Of a stretch of 64,000 nucleotides of DNA, positions 53,162-62,278 are shown in pieces. A model generated the notes under the pieces. It made no database searches. It saw only the letters and a list, made by a program, of their open reading frames with translations, and had not been told where the DNA came from. The stretch is from Scalesia atractyloides (Eukaryota; Streptophyta; Magnoliopsida; Asterales; Asteraceae). Each line of letters opens with the position of its first letter. The first letter of the stretch is position 1. The translations under genes were made by a program, and so were the position numbers. The stretch spans positions 33,853,476-33,917,475 of the forward strand of contig CAMTDV010000022.1 of the NCBI GenBank assembly GCA_947069175.1, written 5' to 3'.

Positions 53162-55976
53162 TGTGACATCTCGGGTTTTTCGGACAACTTAAACGCAATA
53201 CTTGTCGAGTGAATGCTATGTATTAAACATGTACGAGTTAATGAATACGTGATGTGTGATTACGTGAATTGTTTTAGCTACAAAATATATGTATATATAA
53301 TAAATATGTGCACGAACCGAACCGCGACACGAACCAACTTTGATTCCTTGTGACTCTAGGAATTAACCAAGTTTAGAACTCAAACCATTCTCGGCCGTGT
53401 GCAACCCAAACCGCAAACCCAAACCGAGATCAAACCTAAACCTTAAACTAAAACTATTGGCCGCAAGATCAAACCCAAACCAAACCAACCCAAGTCCCTC
53501 GGCCACGAATTCAAACCCAAAACCGTAACCCTATCTCTCCTTGCGCTATATATACACACACCCATGCATGCCTTTTCACAACTCCAAAACCCTAACAAGC
53601 AAAACAGCCGTCGGCTGCCTTACTCTTGCTTTCCTCTCGGTCGCAGCAGCAGCCGCCATCGCCATCTTCATCTCCCGACCGCAAACAGCCCCTTTGCACT
53701 CCTTGTTGATCACGAGCAGCCTCCCTTTTCAGTCCCTTTCAGCCTCGGTCGCGATTTTGCTGGAACAGCCGGATCATTCTTTCCAAGTCTCGGCTTGTTT
53801 ACCTAGTTATTCAAGGTTAGGGTTATCTTTGATTACGAGATCATGTTCGGATATATATGCTTGAATGAAGTGATTGGTTTGTTTTCGGATTATATGTGTT
53901 GAATGTAATCGGCTGATTTGATCGTTGTTTATATGCATGATTGTTTTCGGAACTTGTAAGTTTGCGAGTATGTTTGTTTGTAAAAACTAGAAGTATGAAC
54001 TAGGGTTTGCATGGATATGTTATTAGTATTGATCTATGATTAGAAATCGGTTCTTGATCGCCTAGGTTAATCGTATGAACGGCTGATGCGAGTCTATAAT
54101 AATGATATGCTGAAACAGTTGCTGAGTAATAGTTACAGCCGACTTCATCTGGCTGTAACTCGGTCATTAGTTGTCGAAAAACGGATTTTCTGATGTCTAG
54201 AACGTAGAGATTTGAATAACGAATCTAAGGGCGCTGGATTCATAATTTTCTGAAGTCGTTTGATATTTTTAAAGGGCCAAATAAGTTCAGTAACTAAAGC
54301 TGTGAAAATCCTGAAATTTTGTTGGTTGTTTATCGAGTTGGATTTTAAAATCAGTAGGGAGTCGAGTCATGAATTTTGTACAGCAAACTAGGTATGGAAA
54401 TTTCCGGGCAACTCCAACTGGAATTTTGTTAATTGGACGATCAGTGATTTTTAAATAAATTCTTCCGTGGACTGCAGTCAGAAGGCGACAAATCTGACTG
54501 CAGCCTAGTATATTAATATTTATGGTTAATTGGTAAAAATTTAGGACTTGGAAAATTTATATAAATTTCTATAGTATAAATGTCACCTACTGTAAAAATA
54601 TTGGAATTTTTGGAATGTTGGAACTATTTTATAAAAATCCTAGAAAACAGCTGAATTATGAGTGTTAAGCTGAAATTTGATAACTTGTGATTGTGTGCAC
54701 CAAGGTATTGCATGTATTGGATTATGTTCATGATAAATTGTTTGATTACTATGATCACATGAGGATACTTGCATGCATGTTTGAGTGTTAGATATGTTGT
54801 TTGTGTGTATCACTTTGTGCGTAAATTACGTGTAGAATTTGTATTGGTGTGTTCACACACTGACTTGGAATTAATTGGTTTGTTAGGACGCAACTAGCGG
54901 TCCCATCTCTTATAACTTCTTTGCTACACTAACCGAGCAAATAAAGGTGAGTTCACGGCCCCTAACTTTATCCGGTTTTTAAACAACAGGGGAGAAACAT
55001 GTATACACTCTCAAACTCAATCTCTTTACGTTATACGAATTTAACGTCACATAACTATTCGGTAACTAAGTTAATGTTAATGTAATGTTATGGTCACTAA
55101 GCAGCTTTATCACTTAAGTCCTCGTCAATCTCTCGGATCGTTAGTATTGGGTTTAATAGCGGGGGAATTATAAGTAGTACTACTGGGCCCGACAAGCCCC
55201 ATCCGAGCTAGTCGCGCTAGCCGACCGGGTATGGTCAACGGGTGAATAATTTGGCCTAACTTCGCCATGGTCAGTGATAGGCCTGGCAACACGGAGGCAC
55301 AACAGTCAGCTTCGATCGCGAACTCTTACGTGACATAACTTTAGGCTAGCTACCTATATATGTTAACATTGAACTTAATTACGAAACAACTATATTATCC
55401 CGGGTTGGGGATAATGGAAACAACAACTTATTATTCCGGGTTTGGAATAATGGAAACAACAACTATATTATCCCGGGTTGAGGATAATGGAAGCAACAAC
55501 TTATTATTCCGGGTTGGAATAATGGAACTAATACGTTATCCCGGGTTAGGGATAATGGGGAAAACAAACTATAACCGAACAAACGAATTTATGAAAACCT
55601 GTGAACTCACTCATCTTTAATGTTGACACTTGTTTCTTTACATGTTTCTCAGGACGCTAGGAGCTCTAGGTGCACGCACAACAAGACATCTTTTATCGAG
55701 TCTTATTTATAAATATTGTTTTGGGGTTTTTCATTTGTTTTGGCGTTTGTGTTGGCGCCCGCTTCAATACTTATTTATGCTTCCGCTCAAATTTAAAAAC
55801 TGATGCTTCTGCTAAATATTGGTAACTAATCAAGACAATATAAAATCCATGACAAATGATTTTTGAAAATGTATTATCAAATCATATAGAGTAGTTCGAC
55901 GTACTAGTGTTTCAGATTCTGGTTTGTTCACACGCCTCGCGGTAAAACTCCGCAAGTGGAAATTGAGGGTGTGACA
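53162..55976 (+). repeat. Gypsy-2 3' LTR (2815 bp)
   Basis: TGTGACATCTCGGG...GGTGTGACA. Several of its differences from the 5' LTR are single-base length changes in short runs; one is an 8-base deletion near 55675 (GCATGCACATGCATTG shortened). Confidence 0.93.
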
Positions 55977-57109
55977 AGTATCGTCAATCTTCACTCCTTT
56001 TTCATCTAGTCCGATGCCGTGATTGAGTGCCAATAGAGTAGACAATGGTGATGTTCCCGACATATCAAATTTCTCCGATACATGGTGTACATACTCTGTC
56101 TGATGGATGAAGATTCCATCAGGTAACTGATCAACCTCAAGTCCCAAGAACAAGTTCATTTCTCCCATTGAACTCATCTCGAATTTCTTTTGTATGACCT
56201 TGTCAAAGTCTTTACACAGCTCATCATTTGTCGAACTAAAGATTATATCATCCACATGGATTTGCAATATAATCAGATGTCCATCCGTTTCCCATGTAAA
56301 GAGTGTACTATCTATTGTTCCTCTATTGAAACCGTTCTCGAGAATATGTTGAGAAAGCGTCTCGTATCAGGCTCTTCGGGCCTGGTGCAAACCATATAAC
56401 ACTTTATCAAGTAGGTAAACCTTTTCTTTCTGTATCGGATTGACAAACCGGGCAGCTGTCCAACGTACACCTCCTCTTTCACCTTTCCGTATAGGAATGC
56501 GGACTTTACATCCAATTGGTACACTTTATAACCTTTCCATGACGCAATTGCTAGGAAAATGCGGATTGCTTCTAGTCATGCAACGGGAGCGTAGACCTCT
56601 GTATAATCAATTCCCTCTTGCTGGTGAAATCCTTGGACTACGTGTCGAGCTTTATTGCGAACAACCACTCCTCTGTCATCTCGTTTACACTTGAAGACCT
56701 AATTTGTACTTATGGACTTGTCATTATTTTGTAGGTCAACAATCTTCTAGACTCTAAGTTTCTTAAACTGTAACAGCTCTTCCTGCATTGTATTTACCCA
56801 ACTTTCTTTAGTAAGCGCGTCTTTGTACGATTTAGGCTCAACTTGTGAAATAAAACAACTATATGAGCAAGCTTCATGAATTGGTGCAACCTTAGTATGA
56901 AAACAACTAAGATCTTTATTGATCTGATTTCTCATTTTTATCCTAGTCTACAACTCTCCAATAATGTTCTCCGATGGGTGGTATGATAATGTCCTCGGCA
57001 TAACTTCATTTGAGATACTCACTTCATTCTCCAGATTCGTGATATTCTGTTTAGTAATTTGATTACTCATGGATGCTTCATTCAGGTATTGTCGATGTGG
57101 TAGAACGCG
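55977..57109 (-). pseudogene. Copia-4 reverse transcriptase
   Basis: On the minus strand: linker MPRTLSYHPSENIIGEL (about 57010), VEPKSYKDALTKESWVNTM, RFKCKRDDRG and ARHVVQGFHQQE near 56690-56600, YQLDVKSAFLYGKVKEEVYV at 56521, then a shift, and MQIHVDDIIFSSTNDELC at 56267. The catalytic motif is HVDD (56247-56258) instead of YVDD. It ends FLGLEVDQLPDGIFIHQ to GVKIDDT, where Gypsy-2 inserted. Upstream integrase is missing; the sequence jumps at 57109 to the end of Copia-6. Confidence 0.8.
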
Positions 57110-57567
57110 TCAACAAATTCCCCCTTGATTGAGGATCTAGGTTTGCATTATCTGCTTTAAGCAACATTCCTCCTGAACTAATTTTCTCTAGAAATTAATC
57201 TTCAGGTTTTTTGTTTGCACGGTTCAAGATCTCCTCTGATTTGCTTAATCTACAAATTTTCTCGAATAATCACCAACTTGAAATTAATCAATGCAGCTTC
57301 TCCGTTTCTACGTTAACCACATCCGCGTTTGGTTTAGCGCACTCCTCTGATGCTCGATCCTCTGATCTTCAAAACCCAATCGGCAAATGATAGAAACTTC
57401 GAATTACCACAATGAAAAACTTCAAATCAATGAATATCCGCGTAAATCTGAAATCCCGATTTCCGTAATCACGATTTATCAGCAAATTGGTAATCTTCTC
57501 AATAAGCAAATAATCATCGGAATCATACTATCTGGTAACACATTGAATATGAGAAACATTCTTCGGC

Positions 57568-58081
57568 AATCAGAATCACATTCTTCCTTTTTTTTAGTCA
57601 CAATAATAGATGTATAGCTATCTCGCTGGAATGGGGCAACTGAAACTACAAGACATCCTTGTTTCCTGGCGGTTAGTTTGAAAAAAACAGTTCATTTGCC
57701 TTGCAGAGTTAAAGATAAGCAGTCATATGTGCTTCCAATTCCACATCGGGGATCAGGCATTTAACACTTGAGCATCAATCTGAAACATGATCTAAAAATT
57801 CTGAACATTCTTTGATCACAGATTCTACCGTAATCAGAATCACATTCTTCCTTTCTAGCCACAAAAACAGATGTATAGCTATCTTTGCTGGAATGTGGCA
57901 ACTAAAACTACAAGTCATCCATGTTTCCTGGCAGTTAGTCCGAAAAACAGTTCATTAGCCTTGTAGAGTTAAACATAAGTAGTCATATGTGCTTCCAATT
58001 TCACATCAGGGATCAGGCATTTAACCCTTGAGCATCAATCTGTATCATGATCTAAAAAGTTCTGAACATCTATTGATCACG
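57568..58081. repeat. Tandem duplication of about 264 bp in Copia-6
   Basis: Copy 1 (57568-57831) and copy 2 (57832-58081) share CAGAATCACATTCTTCC, ATGTATAGCTATCT, GTTTCCTGGC.GTTAGT and GGGATCAGGCATTTAAC in order, with roughly 10% differences, so the duplication is not recent. Confidence 0.85.
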
Positions 58082-58539
58082 ACATTCAAAATAATGAATC
58101 TTCGATCCTCTACGTTTCCCAGATAATCTGCAGCCGCAACCACCCGGATACTGTTGCATCGTCAATAATTTCAAAAATATCAGAATTTTAACATATACGT
58201 GAAAATTTTTATTCCCCCTCATTTTGCAAATTCTGATGTCTTGAGTTCTTATGGGGATGAAGATTATGGCGCGACTGCAGCATATGGTACTCAAATTTTG
58301 CGGAATATTTCCCAAAACTGAAATTTTGATCAAATGCTGATTTAACGTTAAGGCCCATTAATAGTCACTACACCAGATGATCAACGTTTTGCACAGGTAT
58401 GAGTGACTACCCCAAAATCTTCATCCTTTTGTGAACGTTTCATCAAATCTATACTCTGAAGCTCTAGACGATGTCCCCGAAAAGGCTGGATTAGATGTTA
58501 AAATCTCGAAAAAATTTGTAATCACCAAAATTTTTCTGG

Positions 58540-58917
58540 GCACTCGTCTCGTTTTTTTTGTCACCACTTCGTACGAGCTGGACTTTGTACGAGTGGTGCT
58601 TCATATGAGTGATGCTTCGTACGAGTGACAAAGTATCACTCGTACGAGCCATAGAGGCTCACTCGTACTAACGAAACTGATTACGTCTTTTCGATCCAGA
58701 ATCTTCATTTCTTTGAATTTCAACATGATTTTTGCACAGATCTGGTCGAAAATCCGTCTCTAACAATCCTATGGTTTCAATTTTACATTATGTCCATGGA
58801 TTGTCCGATTATTTGATGTTTTACGTCTAAAACCCCTCATACATCCAAAATTTATGAGAGTAGGTGATTCATCAACTGTTAGATTGAATGAATCGGTACC
58901 GTAGCTCTGATACCAGT
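58540..58917 (-). other. Copia-6 leader: primer-binding site and CACTCGTACGAGTG palindromes
   Basis: GCTCTGATACCA at 58904-58915 is the minus-strand tRNA-iMet primer site. At 58562-58675 there are five to six near-palindromes of the type TCACTCGTACGAG. The rest to 58900 is noncoding. Confidence 0.8.
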
Positions 58918-59378
58918 TGTGGTCCTGGTGATAGCGGTTCTAGACGGAAGTCTGGGTGAATGATAGTACCGATTCGGTAGAACGGGAGTAGAACAGAAAC
59001 AGCGGAAGCATTCATTCATTCATACCGAAAGAGTATACATCTTGTATGGCTCGTGGAATTCCTCGAGAGAATCCGCCAGCGTTCCCCTCAGGGAACTTCC
59101 AAAACTTACAAACAATGAACACACAACCCATATATATAGACATGAGCAGCTCGTACGAGTGACAAGATATCACTCTATGAACCACATAAGCTTACGCGTA
59201 CGAGTGAGATGTTTATCACTCGTATGAGGCACATTATCACTCGTACGAGTGACATTTTCACTCGTCTGAGCCAGTTCTCGTTCGCACTTGGGTCGTGTGT
59301 TCGTTCTAATCTATACAATATTCAATACACACTCTTTCTAGCCTATTCGCACAGTGACAGACATAAAGTGCATCAACA
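58918..59378 (-). repeat. Copia-6 5' LTR (461 bp)
   Basis: Plus-strand TGTGGTCC...GCATCAACA, i.e. TGTTGATGC...GGACCACA in element sense. Minus-strand TATA box TATATATA at 59131-59138. TCACTCGTACGAGTGA-type palindromes at 59150-59265. It lies inside the gag coiled coil of Copia-4. Confidence 0.85.
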
Positions 59379-61510
59379 TTCCCTATTGACTTGTTCAAGT
59401 TGTCTAATAGTTTAGCTTAATTTGTCATAAGCTTCTTTAGTTTGATTATAGTCACTTGACAAATTATCAGAAAATTTATTCAATTCTTTGTATTTTTTTT
59501 TCATACTCAAAACACTCATTGCAAGGCTATACACACTTCTTGCAAGATTTTTCAACTTTAATGATTTGAATTTTTACCTCTTCCTTTACATGATAGACTC
59601 TTTCACCGACTCAACTTTAACCTCCTGGACTTCCTCAAAGAATACCTCTTTTAGATTAGCCATCATAGCTTTGTTGGCTATCTAGTAAGATTTTCAACAT
59701 TCATCTCTTTGTTCACATCAATTAGTTCTACTACCTCAGACTATGGCTCTTCTTCATAGTGTGCTTTGTAACTCGAATCGAAGTAACATGCAAAAATTGG
59801 AAACATTTCAGGTGGAACTAAATGTCTAAAAGCACTTTGTAAATGATCTACTTCCACAGCCGAAGTATTATACTAGCATTCTTTTGGAGCTTCATCAAAC
59901 GATGCTTCAGCATACTCTTCCTCGACTTGTTCTGGTTCTTTTATTATCTCTGCCAATAGTGTGAGAGTTTCTGATTTTGAAATGTATTTGTTCCAACTGA
60001 ACCCCTCATCCTCTTGGATGACAACTACAGCTTTATCCTTCATACTTAATGAACCATCTTCAATCTGCACCATCCTTGAAGTTGTTTGAGATTGCAGTCG
60101 ATGATATATAGCCTTCTTATAGTAATCATCTCCGAACGGATTCTGATTGCCATTCACTTCACGGTTTAGACATTCCCTTTTGTAATGCCCCTTCTCCCAA
60201 CATTTGAAGCAAGTAACCTTAGATTGATCAAAACCAAGTTTTCCATCGAGTCCTCCCAAACTGCTTCTACCCATGATCTGCATAGAGTGTTGAGCCCTTC
60301 GAACAATTGACGCCATGCACCACTTTGTATCTATCAACTCTAATTCTTCTGGATCGATTTAATCGTAGTCTTATTTTGTCATATTTGGGTTACTGGTCTT
60401 TCTAGCCCCCAGACTTTCATATGATTCAGCACGATCCAAGCAATGCCATGTGCTGCTTAGTAGTGTGTTCATTGAAATCTTGAGCGTTCTCTAGATTCAC
60501 AGCAATCTTGCATTGTAGAATTCTCTGGTTAGAATTGGCTTGAGTGCTTTGGCCGCTTTGAAAACTATTTGAGCTTTGTGAAGATTGTGGCGTTTGAGCA
60601 GGGTTAGGTTCATATGATGGAAATGACTGAAAACCTCCCGATTGGTTTAAAGACAGACTTGAATAATTGTTTGCACTGAAAGTAGACTATATTTTTGGAC
60701 TATGTGTGTTGATTACAGAACTGACTTTGTAATACAAGTTCACCTCCTACTGAATATGTGATCCTTTGGTTTTCGCCATTTTCTGCATTTCCAACTCATG
60801 ACCTTCCAACTTTTCAATGAATCTTGACAAGTTGATAGTACTATATCCTTGGCTGTTCTTTAAGATTCTTAAGGCAGTACATCAGCTAGTTTGTCTACCA
60901 ATTCTTCATTATCTTCTGAATGCACAACTATTTCATCTCGACCACCAGATGACAATATGTCTCTATCAATTGCTTCATGCTTTCACCTTTTAGAAGATTA
61001 AAGATATCAAATTCTTTTTTAGCAATGCCTTTTTGCTCTTTATCATTTGAGTACTTCCTTGGAATTTAACTCTCAAAGCATTCCAAAATGATTAAACATC
61101 TCCAACGTGTTGTAAAATAGCCAATATGTCTTCCTTTATGGCATGCTGTAGTGTGTTTAACATTTTCTTTTCATTTACAAACTTATCCTTCTATGCTGGT
61201 GTAAATTGCGTTAGTGTCTTTTCTAGCCCATTCTCGCCCGTTGGTGTAGCGTATTTTTCTTCAACAGCATACCAACAGATAAAAAATTTGCTTTTACCCA
61301 ATTTACAGCTTAGGGGGTTTTGTCATCATCCCCATCGATTTATGTTTTGTGCCACTGCCGTTGTTGAAACTACAGACGATGCAAACGTGTTGAAGAATTC
61401 GGTATCCATCTTGTCAGAAAATTTGTTGAATACTTGTTTGGTGCGAAGTGATTACTTGCGAAGTGTGTTCACCATTTCACGATTTTTGCAACTTTTGTCA
61501 TAATTTCAGT
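59379..61510 (-). pseudogene. Copia-4 gag (N-terminal two thirds)
   Basis: Minus strand. Badly broken from 61510 to 60400 (fragments such as DKLADVLP recall DALPPKW). A clear 154-codon frame from 60337 then has IDTKWCMASIVRRAQ, FDQSKVTCFKC and the zinc knuckle CFKCWEKGHYKREC (60170-60211), and an acidic part to 59873. Coiled-coil remnants (TKEAYDKLS) run to the Copia-6 LTR at 59378. PEELELIDTKW aligns with EMELMDIKWAF of Copia-1. The start codon could not be fixed. Confidence 0.75.
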
Positions 61511-61683
61511 TGTTTTTAGCTCTGATCTTTTCAAGGATTTAACTGTAATGGAATTTACGTATTATACTGAAAATTCAATCCATTTTGTCCATTAAATCAT
61601 AAAAAAATGAAAAAAAATGAGCAAGATGAGTAGAATAGAAGTGTAGAATCTTGATCAAAGTCTTCAAATCAAGGCCATCCGTA

Positions 61684-61695
61684 GCTCTAATACCA
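61684..61695 (-). promoter_or_regulatory. Primer-binding site of Copia-4
   Basis: GCTCTAATACCA; on the minus strand TGGTATTAGAGC, one mismatch from the tRNA-iMet complement, two bases from the LTR. Confidence 0.85.
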
Positions 61696-61697
61696 CT

Positions 61698-62093
61698 TGT
61701 AGGATCTTCTTATCAAATAAGCATAGGAAATAATCTGTCTAACTAGTAATTAAGTGCTTGGAATTCATTTTATAACAAGCGACAATATCATGTTTACTAT
61801 TTCATTAATGTTATAAACGTGTACAATCCTGAAACAAACTGGGCAGGGTTTCGACGTACTGATCAGCAAAACTATTACAGACTCAAGACTCCAACACTCC
61901 TACATATAGGCATAGCCACTTCTTGCGAGTTGGGTCTTCTACTTCTTACGAGGTGTGCTCGCTTCGTACAAAGTGTACAACACTTCGTGTGAAGTGGACA
62001 TTACATACCCAAAATCAATATCTAAAATTGAAGCCCTATACATATGACTCAACATGACCCTAAGACGTAAGGGATAGCCATTTTGCATCAACA
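61698..62093 (-). repeat. Copia-4 LTR (396 bp) with PBS on one side and polypurine tract on the other
   Basis: TGTAGGATC...GCATCAACA on plus. Left neighbour is a primer-binding site, as for a 5' LTR. Right neighbour is AACTCCCCCTTGG, a polypurine tract, as for a 3' LTR. CACTTCGTGTGAAGTG-type palindromes at 61925-62000. Confidence 0.85.
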
Positions 62094-62176
62094 AACTCCC
62101 CCTTGGATACTGCCAAGTTTGTTTCAGGATTGCAAGCGTTTATGACATAAATGAAACAGTAAACTCTAAACTAGTA
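62094..62176 (-). other. Remnant of a 3' internal end between two LTR copies
   Basis: Polypurine tract 62094-62106 plus about 70 bases. Bases 62110-62164 form an inverted repeat with 61792-61846 inside the LTR (48 of 55 positions match). Confidence 0.8.
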
Positions 62177-62278
62177 AAGTGGACATTACATACACAAAAT
62201 CAATATCTAACATTGAAATCCTATTACATATGACTCGACATGACCCTAAGACGTAGGAGATAGATATTTGCATCAACA
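62177..62278 (-). repeat. Truncated LTR copy (first 102 bp)
   Basis: Matches 61992-62093 of the neighbouring LTR (GTGGACATTACATAC...GCATCAACA) and ends exactly at the LTR terminus, followed by Gypsy-3 sequence. It is the outer LTR start of the Copia insertion. Confidence 0.85.

Larger units (their letters stand above)
44348..55976 (+). mobile_element. Gypsy-2: young full-length Ty3/gypsy element, Tekay-like
   Basis: LTRs 44348-47170 and 53162-55976 (TGTGACATCCCGGG...GGTGTGACA) are flanked by AGTAT at 44343-44347 and 55977-55981. I count about 25 differences between the LTRs (roughly 99% identity), the fewest of any element here. Internal order: PBS, an extra ORF, gag, PR, RT, RH, IN and a basic tail, the Ty3 order. 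It inserted between the RT and RNase H of Copia-4. Confidence 0.93.
57110..59378 (-). mobile_element. Copia-6: short noncoding LTR element, 3' LTR lost
   Basis: 5' LTR 58918-59378, PBS 58904-58915, an internal region of about 1.8 kb without any retrotransposon protein, and a polypurine tract AAGGGGGAATT at 57120-57110 followed by TGTTGACGCG and then Copia-4 RT linker. The element is non-autonomous or heavily deleted; its 3' LTR and the adjoining Copia-4 sequence were removed by a deletion. Confidence 0.65.
1733..62278 (-). mobile_element. Copia-4: backbone Copia (Sirevirus-like) element of the nest, in pieces
   Basis: Read on the minus strand, the pieces fall in normal Copia order: 5' LTR 61698-62093, PBS 61684-61695, gag 61510-59379, RT 57109-55977, RNase H 44347-43700, 3' noncoding 43700-43536 then 34007-32871, and an extra ORF 32322-31884, 23620-22659, 3446-1733. 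The joints are supported by target duplications of the inserted elements and by protein reading across them. Protease, integrase and the end of gag are missing, and the 3' LTR is not in the window. About 9.5 kb of it survives. The gag-to-pol assignment to one element is inference, because a deletion lies between them at 57109/59379. Confidence 0.65.

Noticed and set aside
61126..61503. 125-codon plus-strand frame
   Set aside because: Antisense to the decayed Copia-4 gag.
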